The translations under genes were made by a program, and so were the position numbers. This document shows positions 20,596 to 30,094 of a stretch of DNA of 64,000 nucleotides, one piece after another; the first letter of the stretch is position 1, and the number at the start of each line of letters is the position of its first letter. The DNA comes from Phascolarctobacterium sp. ET69 (GTDB lineage Bacteria; Bacillota; Negativicutes; Acidaminococcales; Acidaminococcaceae): the NCBI RefSeq assembly GCF_023336935.1, contig NZ_JAMBLR010000001.1:62001-126000 (forward strand), read 5' to 3'. Under the pieces are notes generated by a model, which was given only the letters and a program-made list of their open reading frames with translations, searched no databases and was not told where the DNA came from.

Positions 20596-22077
20596 ATGGA
20601 AAAGAATTTACAGGATTTGCTGAACCTGCTGCCGGACGCAGAAGTTACCGGCGCGGCAGGCAAAACCATTACTGATATAACTGCCGATTCCCGCGTTGTT
20701 GTACCGGGAAGTTTATTTATCTGCCTGAAAGGCGCAACTGTTGACGGGCATAAATTTTTACAGCAGGCGCATGAAAAGGGCGCGGTGGCAGCCATTGTTG
20801 AAGATGCTGCTGCATGCCCGGAAGGCATGACGCTGATTAAGGTAAACGATACCAGAAGGGCCATGGAGTTAGTGACCCCTTATTTTTTTGACTATCCCGG
20901 CAAAAAAATGCGCATGATTGGCGTTACCGGAACTAACGGCAAAACAACTACCACCAATATTATCAGGCTTATTCTGCGCAGGGCGGGATATAAGGTTGGC
21001 ATGATTGGTACCATTAATATTATGATTGAAGACGAAGAAACCGTTTCGCATAATACAACGCCGGATGTTGTTGATTTGCAGAAAACTCTGTATAAAATGC
21101 AGCAGTGCGGGTGCGATTATGTGGTAATGGAAGTTTCGAGCCATGCTTTGGCATTAAAACGTGTTGCCGGTATTGAATATGATACGGCTGTTTTAACCAA
21201 TATCACGCAGGACCATCTGGATTTTCATAAAACTTTTGAAAATTACCGTGATGCCAAAAGCCTTTTGTTTGAACATCTGGCAGTCGGCACCAAGGAAGGC
21301 AAAAATGCCGTGCTTAACATGGATGACCCCAGCAGTAAAATTATTGCCGCACGCACTAAAGTGCCGGTAATTACTTACGGCGAAAGCAAGGATTACGATA
21401 TTTATCCCATCAGTTTTGACGTGCAGGCCAAACAAATGGCATTAAAGCTGCATACACCTGCCTGCGAGATGGATTTGGTGCTTAAAATTACGGGTGAATT
21501 TAATGTATATAATGTAATGTCCGCCGTGGGCGCAATGCTTGCCGAAAAGATTGACCCGCAAATTATTATGGATGTGCTTGACGGCTTTGACGGCGTGCCG
21601 GGACGTTTTCAGCTGGTAGAGGCAGGGCAGCCCTACACCGTAATTGTGGATTACGCCCATACCCCGGACGGCCTGGAAAACGTGCTGAAAACTGCGCGCG
21701 GCATTACTCGCGGCAAACTTTGGGTTGTGTTTGGCTGCGGCGGTGACCGCGACAACAAAAAACGCCCGATTATGGGACGCATTGCGCTGGAACTTGCGGA
21801 TAATGTTGTTGTAACTTCCGATAACCCTCGTACCGAAGACCCTGAACTTATTATTGATGAAATTGAAACCGCTCTTAAGGAAATTCCGGCAGGTAAAACC
21901 AGCGTGCGTTTAAGCGACAGGCGCGAAGCAATTAACTATGCCCTTGCACATGCCGCTGCTGACGATGTTGTTTTAATTGCCGGCAAAGGGCATGAAAATT
22001 ATCAGATAATCGGTCATGAAACCATTCATTTTGATGACCGTGAAATAGTGCAGGAATACTGGCAGAACAAAAGGTGA
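20596..22077 (+). CDS. murE: UDP-MurNAc-tripeptide synthetase MurE (meso-DAP type)
   Basis: ATP-dependent ligase adding the third stem-peptide residue to UDP-MurNAc-L-Ala-D-Glu. The 493-aa product has the Mur ligase P-loop GVTGTNGKTTTTNIIR, MEVSSHALALKRV, the NITQDHLDFH segment and the C-terminal DYAHTPDGLENVL. The substrate-selecting motif DNPR is at residues 409-412 (TSDNPRTEDP), which marks meso-diaminopimelate rather than lysine addition. GGAGG precedes ATG 20596. It overlaps or abuts murF. Normal length. Confidence 0.97.
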   Translation: MEKNLQDLLNLLPDAEVTGAAGKTITDITADSRVVVPGSLFICLKGATVDGHKFLQQAHEKGAVAAIVEDAAACPEGMTLIKVNDTRRAMELVTPYFFDYPGKKMRMIGVTGTNGKTTTTNIIRLILRRAGYKVGMIGTINIMIEDEETVSHNTTPDVVDLQKTLYKMQQCGCDYVVMEVSSHALALKRVAGIEYDTAVLTNITQDHLDFHKTFENYRDAKSLLFEHLAVGTKEGKNAVLNMDDPSSKIIAARTKVPVITYGESKDYDIYPISFDVQAKQMALKLHTPACEMDLVLKITGEFNVYNVMSAVGAMLAEKIDPQIIMDVLDGFDGVPGRFQLVEAGQPYTVIVDYAHTPDGLENVLKTARGITRGKLWVVFGCGGDRDNKKRPIMGRIALELADNVVVTSDNPRTEDPELIIDEIETALKEIPAGKTSVRLSDRREAINYALAHAAADDVVLIAGKGHENYQIIGHETIHFDDREIVQEYWQNKR

Positions 22078-22081
22078 TATG

Positions 22082-23455
22082 ATGTTTGATTTGCAGGAAA
22101 TACTGGCGGCAACGGGCGGAAGCTGCCGCAGTTTGCAGAAAGTTGAATTTACCGGCATTAATACGGACAGCCGTACAATTAAAAGCGGAGAACTGTTTGT
22201 AGCGTTAAGCGGCGAAAATTTTGACGGCCATAACTATTGCGCCAAAGCACTGGCACTTGGGGCAGCGGGCGTACTTGTAAGCCATGCTGTTGAAGGCTTG
22301 CCGCAGGATGCCGTTGTTATAAAAACAGATGACACTTTAAAAGCATATCAGCTTATTGCCAAAGCCTGGCGTGATAAGCAAAAGAATTTAAAGGTTGTTG
22401 CGGTAACCGGTTCCAACGGTAAAACATCAACCAAAGATTTGATTGCAGCCTGCCTTGCCTGCAAGTATAATGTTGTTAAAACGGAGGCCAATTTTAATAA
22501 CGAAATAGGGCTTCCAAAAACATTGCTGAACATTAAAAACGATACGGAAATTGCCGTTGTGGAAATGGGCATGCGCGGCCTGGGGCAGATACGCGCCCTG
22601 TGCAAACTGGCAAGCCCCGACGCTGCCGTTGTAACAAACGTTGGCGAAACACATATGGAACTTTTGGGCAGTATGGAAAATATTGCCAGAGCTAAAAGCG
22701 AAATTGTTGAAAATTTAACGGCGCAGCAGTTTGCAGTGCTTAATAATGATGATGCTTTTGTACGCCGCATGGCAGATAAAACCGCAGCCAAAGTTATAAG
22801 CTACGGCTGTACGGAAGAAGCCGGCGTATATGCGCAGAACATTAAACTTACGGCTGAAGGCAGCGAGTTTGACTGCGTTTGTGCCGCAGCAGGCGAAAAA
22901 GAACATATCGTGCTTCCGCTTTTGGGCGAACATAATGTTTATAACGCGCTGGCAGCCATTGCCGTGGCAGCTGCATTTAATGTTCCGCTGGTGCAGATAA
23001 AAAATGCTTTAAAAGATGTGCGCCTTACCGGTAAACGCCAGGAATTTATGCAGTTTGGCAGCGTAACGGTTATTAATGATGCCTATAATGCCAGCCCTGC
23101 ATCTATGGCAAGCGCTTTAAAAACACTGCATGCCGTAAAAGATGCCAAAGGCGGCAGGGCGGTTGCCGTGCTGGCAGATATGCTGGAGCTTGGTGCGCTT
23201 TCCGTGCAGGCACATAAAGAAGTTGGCGAAATGGCCGCTGCCGAAGGCGTTGACGTGCTTATTACCTACGGCACGGAAGCAATACATACAGGACGAGCAG
23301 CACAGGAAAAAGGCGTAAAAACCTTTATTTGCCATGACCGTGCGGAAGCAGCCAAAATTTTAAGCGGCATTTTACGCAATGATGATATAATTTTACTCAA
23401 AGGCTCTCATTCCATGCAGGTTGATGGCTTGATTGACCTTGTTCTTAAAAAATAA
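22082..23455 (+). CDS. murF: UDP-MurNAc-tripeptide:D-Ala-D-Ala ligase MurF
   Basis: Adds the D-Ala-D-Ala dipeptide to UDP-MurNAc-tripeptide. The product has TDSRTIKSGELFVALSGENFDGH, the P-loop VAVTGSNGKTSTKDLI, NFNNEIGLPKTLL, EMGMRGLGQI and NDAYNASPASM, all diagnostic for MurF. Two adjacent in-frame ATGs (22079, 22082) are possible; the second has better spacing from AAAAGG. It starts within a few bases of the murE stop, indicating translational coupling. Length about 457 aa is normal. Confidence 0.96.
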   Translation: MFDLQEILAATGGSCRSLQKVEFTGINTDSRTIKSGELFVALSGENFDGHNYCAKALALGAAGVLVSHAVEGLPQDAVVIKTDDTLKAYQLIAKAWRDKQKNLKVVAVTGSNGKTSTKDLIAACLACKYNVVKTEANFNNEIGLPKTLLNIKNDTEIAVVEMGMRGLGQIRALCKLASPDAAVVTNVGETHMELLGSMENIARAKSEIVENLTAQQFAVLNNDDAFVRRMADKTAAKVISYGCTEEAGVYAQNIKLTAEGSEFDCVCAAAGEKEHIVLPLLGEHNVYNALAAIAVAAAFNVPLVQIKNALKDVRLTGKRQEFMQFGSVTVINDAYNASPASMASALKTLHAVKDAKGGRAVAVLADMLELGALSVQAHKEVGEMAAAEGVDVLITYGTEAIHTGRAAQEKGVKTFICHDRAEAAKILSGILRNDDIILLKGSHSMQVDGLIDLVLKK

Positions 23456-23474
23456 AATCCGGAGTGTTGGATAA

Positions 23475-24452
23475 ATGACAATTAATCTTCTTGGTGCACT
23501 GGCTACGGCGTTTATTATCTGTGCCGTAACAGGGCCGAGCTTTATTTCGGTTTTGCATAAACTGAATTTTGGGCAGAGCATCCGCGAATGCGGCCCGAAA
23601 GAACACATGAAAAAAAGCGGCACGCCTACTATGGGCGGCATTATGATGCTGCTGGCAATTCTGGTTGCCGTTGCCGTATGGTGCAATTTTACACCGGCGT
23701 TGTGCATTGCGCTGCTTTTAACCTTCGGCCATGCGCTGATTGGTTTTATTGACGATTATATTAAAGTTGTAATGAAACGCAACCTTGGCCTTACTGCTGC
23801 CCAGAAGTTTTTTATGCAGTTTGTACTGGCTGGGGCGTATGTTTATTATATTGAAACCCATGTGCAGTCTGATTTAAGCATAGCCATACCCGGTACGGAA
23901 TATATGCTTCCGTTAGGCTGGTTATATTACGTGCTGGTATTTTTGCTGCTTGTGGGCACAACTAATGCCGTAAACCTTACCGACGGGCTTGACGGGCTTG
24001 CGGCAAGCGTTACGCTGCCAGTAACGGCTGCTTATGCGTTTATTGCCTATAACACCGGCCATGCCGATTTAAGCGTGTTTGCGCTGGCCATTACCGGTGC
24101 GTGCCTCGGCTTTTTGCTGTTTAACCACCATCCGGCCAAAGTGTTTATGGGCGATACCGGTTCGCTGGCAATAGGCGGCGGTGTTGCGGCGCTGGCGCTG
24201 CTTACGCATACTGAGCTTTTGCTTGTAATTCTCGGCGGCATTTACGTTATGGAAGCAACATCTGTAATAATGCAGGTTACTTATTTCCGCCTTACGGGCG
24301 GCAGGCGTATTTTCCGTATGACGCCGATACATCATCATTTTGAACTTGGCGGATGGAAAGAAACCAAAATTGTAAAACGTTTTTTTGCCGCAAGCTGCCT
24401 GCTGTGCATTGCGGGTGTTTTGCTGTGGCTTAACGGAAACGGAGGATTTTAA
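23475..24452 (+). CDS. mraY: Phospho-N-acetylmuramoyl-pentapeptide-transferase MraY
   Basis: Polytopic membrane enzyme (325 aa, about ten hydrophobic helices) that transfers phospho-MurNAc-pentapeptide to undecaprenyl phosphate, giving lipid I. Visible signatures are KKSGTPTMGGIMML, the Asp motif GFIDDYIKV, NAVNLTDGLDGLAAS, FMGDTGSLAIGG and the C-terminal TPIHHHFELGGWKE loop. It sits 19 bases after murF with a GGAG ribosome site. Length is normal. Confidence 0.98.
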   Translation: MTINLLGALATAFIICAVTGPSFISVLHKLNFGQSIRECGPKEHMKKSGTPTMGGIMMLLAILVAVAVWCNFTPALCIALLLTFGHALIGFIDDYIKVVMKRNLGLTAAQKFFMQFVLAGAYVYYIETHVQSDLSIAIPGTEYMLPLGWLYYVLVFLLLVGTTNAVNLTDGLDGLAASVTLPVTAAYAFIAYNTGHADLSVFALAITGACLGFLLFNHHPAKVFMGDTGSLAIGGGVAALALLTHTELLLVILGGIYVMEATSVIMQVTYFRLTGGRRIFRMTPIHHHFELGGWKETKIVKRFFAASCLLCIAGVLLWLNGNGGF

Positions 24453-24454
24453 TT

Positions 24455-25813
24455 TTGAGTAAGGCTGTACTTGTTTATGGCATAGGCATCAGCGGGTGCG
24501 GTGCTGCGGATATTCTGGCACGCCAGGGCAAACGTGTGCTGCTTTATAATGATGCCGGGCATGAGGTTGATGCAGATTTAAAAGAACTGCTTGCTAAAAG
24601 CGGCGGGCAAATTGTAATAGGCAAAAAAGAAGGACTGTTGGACGATGTGGAAGAAGTAATCCTTTCACCGGGCATCAGCATGGAGAACCCTTTGGTGCAG
24701 GAAGCGCTGAACCGCGGCATTAATGTAACCGGCGAGGCGGAACTTGCTTACCGCAATTATAACGGGCATATTGTGGGCATTACCGGTACCAACGGCAAAA
24801 CAACAACCACTATTTTGATAGGCGAAATGCTGGCAACGCTGCCCTGCGTAACAAAGGTTGGCGGCAATATTGGCATGGCGCTTACCAAAGAAGTTGAAAC
24901 CATGCCCGAAAATTCGTGGCTGGCGGCTGAACTTTCCAGCTTTCAGCTGGAAACGGTGCAGAACTTCCGCGCAGAAATTGCCGTTATTTTAAATTTAACG
25001 CCTGACCATTTAACGCGCCACCATACAATGGAAGCTTATGGTGCGGCCAAATGCAACATTTTTAAAAACCAGCATCCGGAAGACGTAACACTGCTTAATT
25101 TTGATGACCCTGTTGTTAAAAGCTGGGGCGGGCTTGTGCCGGGCAGATTGTGCTGGTTCAGCCGCAGGGAAGTTTTGCCGCAGGGCATTTATATGCAGAA
25201 CGGCAATTTTGTTATTGCCTGGAACGATACTAAAGAAGTTATCTGCAACAGGAAAGATTTGCAGATTTTTGGCGGGCATAACGAAGAAAACGTGCTTGCT
25301 GCTATTGGCGCGGCGTTTTTTGCAGGCGTTGAACCCTGTAATATTGCAGAAGTGCTGAAAAACTTTAAAGGTGTTGAACACCGCATTGAATATACGGCGA
25401 CAATTAACGGCGTACGTTATTATAATGATTCCAAAGCAACCAATACCGATTCTACCATTAAGGCGCTGGAAGCGTTTGACGGGCATTTGATTTTAATTGC
25501 CGGCGGGCGCGATAAACTGACCCCGCTTGAAGAAATGATGCAGCTTGTAAAAACAAAGGTTGATACGCTGATTTTGCTTGGCGAAGCGGCAGAGCGTTTT
25601 AAAGAAGCGGCTGAAAAAGCAGGCGTCAGCGATATACGCATGGTAACTTCCATGAAGGAAGCTGTGGAGCTGGCGTATAAAACGGCTGTTAAACCGCAGA
25701 CGGTGCTTTTATCTCCGGCGTGCGCATCCTTTGATATGTTTACAGGTTTCCCGGAGCGCGGGCGCTGCTTTAAACAGATAGTTGCGGAACTTTCGGCTGC
25801 GGAGGAAAAATAA
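24455..25813 (+). CDS. murD: UDP-MurNAc-L-alanine:D-glutamate ligase MurD
   Basis: Adds D-glutamate to UDP-MurNAc-L-Ala. The 452-aa product begins SKAVLVYGIGISGCGAADIL and has SPGI, the P-loop GITGTNGKTTTTILIGE, AAELSSFQLETV, LNLTPDHLTRH, YNDSKATNTDSTIKAL and LIAGGRDK. The start is TTG 24455, two bases after mraY, with GGAGG 14 bases upstream. ftsW, which normally follows murD, is absent: murG starts 1 base after the murD stop. Confidence 0.97.
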   Translation: MSKAVLVYGIGISGCGAADILARQGKRVLLYNDAGHEVDADLKELLAKSGGQIVIGKKEGLLDDVEEVILSPGISMENPLVQEALNRGINVTGEAELAYRNYNGHIVGITGTNGKTTTTILIGEMLATLPCVTKVGGNIGMALTKEVETMPENSWLAAELSSFQLETVQNFRAEIAVILNLTPDHLTRHHTMEAYGAAKCNIFKNQHPEDVTLLNFDDPVVKSWGGLVPGRLCWFSRREVLPQGIYMQNGNFVIAWNDTKEVICNRKDLQIFGGHNEENVLAAIGAAFFAGVEPCNIAEVLKNFKGVEHRIEYTATINGVRYYNDSKATNTDSTIKALEAFDGHLILIAGGRDKLTPLEEMMQLVKTKVDTLILLGEAAERFKEAAEKAGVSDIRMVTSMKEAVELAYKTAVKPQTVLLSPACASFDMFTGFPERGRCFKQIVAELSAAEEK

Positions 25814-25814
25814 A

Positions 25815-26918
25815 GTGAAGGTTATACTTTCCGGCGGCGGTACAGGCGGGCATATTTACCCGGCGCTTACCATTGCCGACCAAATAAAAAAACTTCGCCC
25901 CGATGCGCAGATTATTTTTGTAGGCACGCAGCAGGGGCTTGAAAAAAATATTATTCCGCGCTACGGTTATCCGCTGCGCTATATTGAAATAGCTGGTTTT
26001 AAACGCAGCCTGAGTTTTGACACGCTGCGTTCCTTCGGCAAACTGTTTACCGGGCTGATTGGCGCAAACAGCCTTATCAGCGAAATAAAGCCGGACCTTG
26101 TTATTGGCACCGGCGGCTATGTATGCGGGCCGGTAGTGTTTTTGGCGGCTCTGCGCGGCATTCCAACCGCAATTCAGGAGCAGAATGCCATGCCGGGTGT
26201 TACCAATAAGATTTTGGCACGCTTTGTAAAAAAAGTGTTTTTGGGTTACCGTGAGGCTGAAAAATATTTTACGGGAAAATCGCGTAAAATATATACCGGC
26301 AACCCTATCCGCAGTGAAATTCTTTCCAATAAACGCAGTGAAGCGATAAAATTTTTCGGGCTTGACCCGGAAAAACAAACCATTCTGGTATCCGGCGGCA
26401 GCCGCGGCGCACAAAGCATTAACAAGGCCATGCTTTATGTTGAACAGGCGCTGAGCGGCAGGCATGATGTGCAGGTACTGCACGCCACCGGCGAAGCCAA
26501 TTACGAGGAATATATTAAGGAGCTAAACAAAAAAGGCTCTTTTGAAGATAATATAGTTGTTAAGCCTTATCTGCATGATATGCCAATGGCACTGGCGGCG
26601 GCAGATTTGGCGGTGTTCCGCGCGGGGGCGATAGGCCTTGCGGAACTTACGGCAAAGGGCGTGCCTTCGGTTTTAATTCCGTACCCTTATGCAACTGCCA
26701 ACCATCAGGAGTTTAACGCCCGTGCGGTAGAGGCTGCCGGTGCGGCCAAAGTTATTTTGGATAAAGAACTTACAGGCGAAAAACTGCTTGAAGAAATAGA
26801 GCATTTATTAATACGCAGCGAAGATTTGCAGAAAATGAAAAAAGCTGCCAAAAGCCTGGGCAGGCCCGGTGCGGCGAAGGAAATTGCGCAGCAGGCGCTG
26901 CAGCTTGTAAAAAATTGA
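25815..26918 (+). CDS. murG: UDP-GlcNAc:lipid I N-acetylglucosaminyltransferase MurG
   Basis: Peripheral membrane glycosyltransferase making lipid II from lipid I. The 367-aa product starts KVILSGGGTGGHIYPALTIAD, the GGTGGH loop of the family, and has GTGGYVCGPVVFLAAL, QEQNAMPGVTNKILA, VSGGSRGAQSINKAM and the UDP-GlcNAc site RAGAIGLAELTAKGVPSVLIPYP. I use GTG 25815 with GGAGG at 25801-25805; the in-frame ATG at 25782 lies inside murD and adds nonfamily residues. Confidence 0.97.
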   Translation: MKVILSGGGTGGHIYPALTIADQIKKLRPDAQIIFVGTQQGLEKNIIPRYGYPLRYIEIAGFKRSLSFDTLRSFGKLFTGLIGANSLISEIKPDLVIGTGGYVCGPVVFLAALRGIPTAIQEQNAMPGVTNKILARFVKKVFLGYREAEKYFTGKSRKIYTGNPIRSEILSNKRSEAIKFFGLDPEKQTILVSGGSRGAQSINKAMLYVEQALSGRHDVQVLHATGEANYEEYIKELNKKGSFEDNIVVKPYLHDMPMALAAADLAVFRAGAIGLAELTAKGVPSVLIPYPYATANHQEFNARAVEAAGAAKVILDKELTGEKLLEEIEHLLIRSEDLQKMKKAAKSLGRPGAAKEIAQQALQLVKN

Positions 26919-26934
26919 GCAGGGAGGATTTTAA

Positions 26935-28323
26935 ATGCTTTCGGGAATACACAATATTCATTTTATTGGTATTGGCGGTGCCGGAATGAGTGCTTTGGCA
27001 CATGTGCTTTGCGAACGCGGCTTTCATGTATCCGGTTCGGATAAAAACGCCGGCGGTATCTGCGAGAAGCTGAAAGCGCTGGGAGCCGTTGTTTATCAGG
27101 GGCATGCTTCCAGTCAGGTAAATGGTGCGGATGCGGTTGTTATTTCATCTGCCATTCATCCGGATAACTGTGAGCTGGTGGCAGCCAAAGAGCAGGGCAT
27201 AAAGGTTATGCACAGGTCGGACGTATTGGCAGAGCTGCTTAACCATGCCGATGGCGTGGCTGTTGCAGGTGCGCACGGCAAAACAACAACCAGCGCCATG
27301 TTAAGCTGCATAGCGGCGCAGGGCGGCATAGACCCTACCATTGTTATCGGCGGTGAAGTAACAAGCCTCGGCGGCAATGCGCGCAGCGGCAAAGGCCGTT
27401 ATGTAATTGCCGAAGCGGATGAAAGCGACGGTTCGTTTTTGAAGTTTTATCCACTGTATGCGCTTGTAACCAATATTGAAAACGACCATATGGACCATTA
27501 CGGCAGTGAAGAAAATATTTATGCTGCCTTTAAGCAGTTTGTGGGCAGCGTAAAACGGGGCGGTGCGGCAGTGCTGTGCATGGATAACCCCAAGCTCCGC
27601 CGTCTGGCGCAGGAAACCGAAACCCGCGTTATCAGCTACGGCATTGATGATGAACAGGCCGATTACGTTGCCAAAGACATTGTTTACCATACCGGCGGCA
27701 CGGATTATAAGGTTTATAAAAACGGCAGCCTGTTTGCGGAAGTTCAGCTGATTGTTCCAGGCAGGCACAATGTGCTTAATTCGTTGGGCGCGCTTGTTTG
27801 CGCTGTTGAAATGGGCATAAAAACGGACAGCATTTTAAAAGCACTGAAGGAATTTACTGGTGCGCACCGCCGTTTTGAAACCAAAGGGCGCGTTAACGGC
27901 GTATGGGTTGTTGATGATTATGCGCATCATCCCACGGAAATAGGCGTAACCTTAAAAGCTGCGCTGCAAACGAAGCCGCAGCGTTTAATCTGCGTTTTCC
28001 AGCCGCACCGCTATACGCGCACCCAGCTTTTGTTTAATGAGTTCTGCGCCTGCTTTAAAGGCTGCGATAAACTTATAGTAACCGATATTTACGCGGCCAG
28101 CGAAGACCCAATTGAAGGCGTAAACAGCCAAAAGCTTGCCGAAGGCATTAAGGAAACTTCGGGCGTTGATGTTGAGTATGTGCCGTCAATGGCGGATATA
28201 GAAAATTATCTTGCGGCAAATGCCCGCACCGGTGATTTGGTTATGACTATCGGCGCAGGTGATGTATATAAAGTTGGCGAAGCATTAGTAGCAGATTTGC
28301 AAAGGAGCAATGAAAATGTTTAA
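26935..28323 (+). CDS. murC: UDP-MurNAc:L-alanine ligase MurC
   Basis: Adds the first stem-peptide residue (L-Ala) to UDP-MurNAc. The 462-aa product has HFIGIGGAGMSALA, VSGSDKN, the P-loop VAVAGAHGKTTTSAML, EADESDGSFLKFYP, NIENDHMDHYG, VDDYAHHPTEI and FQPHRYTRT, a full MurC set. AGGGAGG precedes the ATG. murB, often the next gene, is absent: ddl overlaps the murC end instead. Confidence 0.97.
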   Translation: MLSGIHNIHFIGIGGAGMSALAHVLCERGFHVSGSDKNAGGICEKLKALGAVVYQGHASSQVNGADAVVISSAIHPDNCELVAAKEQGIKVMHRSDVLAELLNHADGVAVAGAHGKTTTSAMLSCIAAQGGIDPTIVIGGEVTSLGGNARSGKGRYVIAEADESDGSFLKFYPLYALVTNIENDHMDHYGSEENIYAAFKQFVGSVKRGGAAVLCMDNPKLRRLAQETETRVISYGIDDEQADYVAKDIVYHTGGTDYKVYKNGSLFAEVQLIVPGRHNVLNSLGALVCAVEMGIKTDSILKALKEFTGAHRRFETKGRVNGVWVVDDYAHHPTEIGVTLKAALQTKPQRLICVFQPHRYTRTQLLFNEFCACFKGCDKLIVTDIYAASEDPIEGVNSQKLAEGIKETSGVDVEYVPSMADIENYLAANARTGDLVMTIGAGDVYKVGEALVADLQRSNENV

Positions 28324-29260
28324 CAAAAATCAGGTAGTTGCAGTTGTAATGGGCGGTCCTTCCGCAGAACGTGAGGTTTCTTTAAATACCGGTGCAGCCA
28401 TTGCCAATGCGCTGAGAGAATATGGCTATACCAATGTTGTTGAAATTGATCTTGACCCGCGCAATTTTGGCAAACAGCTTGCTGAAAGCAAAGCAGAAGT
28501 TGTTTTTAACGCTGTGCACGGGCTTTACGGCGAAGACGGACGTTTGCAGACTTTGCTGGAAATACGCGAGATGCCTTATACCGGCAGCGGCATGATTGCC
28601 AGCGTATCCTGCATGGACAAAGTTATTACCAAACGCATGCTGCGCGACGCAGGCATTTCCACCCCGGCCTGCCTGATTGTTAATAAAAAAGAAAGCGGTA
28701 TAAAAGAAAAAATTATGCAGCGTTTCAGCCTGCCGGTAGTTATTAAACCTGCAAGCCAGGGCTCCAGCATCGGCGTGGAAATTGTTAAAGAAGAAGCGCA
28801 GCTTGATGAAGCGCTGGCAAACGCTTTTAAATATTCCCGCGATATTCTGGTGGAAGAATTTATCGGCGGCAAGGAACTTACCGTTTCCATGATGCAGAAA
28901 GACGGTGAAGTGGTTGCCCTGCCGGTTATTCACATTGCCCCGCATTCCGGTATGTATGATTATCATTCTAAATATACAAAAGGCGCAACGGAATATATTT
29001 GCCCGGCAGATTTGGATGAAGAAACAACCAAAAAAGTGCAGGAAATAAGCAAACAGGCTTATGAAGTTTTGGGCTGCAGCGGCGTTGCCCGTGCCGATGT
29101 TATGCTTGATGAAGCAGGCAACGGCTATGTGCTTGAAATTAATACCGTGCCCGGCATGACTGCAACCAGCCTTGTTCCAAAAGCGGCAGCTGCGGCAGGA
29201 ATTTCTTTCCCCGAATTGTGCAATATTATTTTACAGTCCGCATCAGTTAATAATAAATAA
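28316..29260 (+). CDS. ddl: D-alanine:D-alanine ligase
   Basis: ATP-grasp enzyme making D-Ala-D-Ala for MurF. The product (314 aa) has VVMGGPSAEREVSLNTG, NAVHGLYGEDGRLQTLLE, GSGMIASVSCMDK, the ATP-grasp lysine VIKPASQGSSIGVEIV, and the C-terminal SGVARADVMLD and LEINTVPGMTATSLVPKAA. ATG 28316 is eight bases after AGGAG; the ATG at 28310 is only two bases from it and is less likely. Either start overlaps the murC end. The YDYHSKYTKGA loop is typical of D-Ala-specific ligases (not vancomycin-resistance types). Confidence 0.97.
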   Translation: MFNKNQVVAVVMGGPSAEREVSLNTGAAIANALREYGYTNVVEIDLDPRNFGKQLAESKAEVVFNAVHGLYGEDGRLQTLLEIREMPYTGSGMIASVSCMDKVITKRMLRDAGISTPACLIVNKKESGIKEKIMQRFSLPVVIKPASQGSSIGVEIVKEEAQLDEALANAFKYSRDILVEEFIGGKELTVSMMQKDGEVVALPVIHIAPHSGMYDYHSKYTKGATEYICPADLDEETTKKVQEISKQAYEVLGCSGVARADVMLDEAGNGYVLEINTVPGMTATSLVPKAAAAAGISFPELCNIILQSASVNNK

Positions 29261-29300
29261 TTTACTTAGTAACCAAGAATATTTTTAAGAGGTGTTAAAG

Positions 29301-30068
29301 GTGCAATCGACACGCGAACGTTTAAAAGCAAACCGTAAAAAGCGGCGGTTACGCCTTTTGCGCCTGTTTTTTATTGCAGCCGTTATTATAGGTGCGTTTG
29401 CCGGGGCATGGAGATGGGCTACTTCCCCGGGAACGGCCTTTGGCAGCATTGTTATTGAAGGGACATCGCAGCTTACGCAGAGCGAGCTTTTAAGTATGTG
29501 CGGCACACAGGAACCGGTTAATTTATTTGTTGTTTCGCCTTCGGCAATAGAAAAAGCCATTGCCAATGACGTGCGTTTTGAAAAGGCAGAAACCGAATAT
29601 TTCTGGCCGGGCGTGCTGGTGGTGCGCGTAAAAGAACGTATACCGGCGCTGTACATTGCCTGCTCGTATAAAGGTTATGCGCAGGTAGATTACAACGGTG
29701 TTGTAATGAGCGTCAGCGATGGCATTAAAGAGGCTGACGCTCCTGTGCTTTCCGGCGTTGTAACCGGCAATATATTTTTTGGCGATACGATTAAAGAAAA
29801 AAATGTGCTTGAAATTTTAGGCTTTTTAAGCAAGCTCGACAAGGAAGTAACCGATTCTATCTCCGAAATTGCTGTTGACGGCAGCAATAATGTTAAGTTT
29901 AACCTGCGCTATGGTTATCCGATTCTTTTGGGTAATGCAGATAACATTTCTGATAAGCTGGATATTTTTATTACGGTTTTCAATGATATAAAAACAAAAA
30001 ATATTAGAGCTGAATATATTGACTTAACCTTCGCAAAGCCTTATATTAAGTTAAGGCAGAAAGCCTGA
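29301..30068 (+). CDS. ftsQ: Cell-division protein FtsQ/DivIB
   Basis: Bitopic division protein (255 aa). A strongly basic N-terminus (RERLKANRKKRRLRLLR) is followed by one transmembrane helix (LFFIAAVIIGAFAGAW), a POTRA domain (FGSIVIEGTSQLTQSELLSMCG ... VVRVKERIPALYI) and a beta domain ending near YIDLTFAKPYIKLRQKA. It works with FtsL/DivIC in the divisome. The start is GTG 29301, six bases after AGAGGTG; the GTG at 29292 overlaps that ribosome site. Next come DUF881 and small basic protein, as in Bacillus ylxW/sbp, but without ftsA. Confidence 0.9.
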   Translation: MQSTRERLKANRKKRRLRLLRLFFIAAVIIGAFAGAWRWATSPGTAFGSIVIEGTSQLTQSELLSMCGTQEPVNLFVVSPSAIEKAIANDVRFEKAETEYFWPGVLVVRVKERIPALYIACSYKGYAQVDYNGVVMSVSDGIKEADAPVLSGVVTGNIFFGDTIKEKNVLEILGFLSKLDKEVTDSISEIAVDGSNNVKFNLRYGYPILLGNADNISDKLDIFITVFNDIKTKNIRAEYIDLTFAKPYIKLRQKA

Positions 30069-30094
30069 TATTTTTGAAAGGAATTTGAAAATTT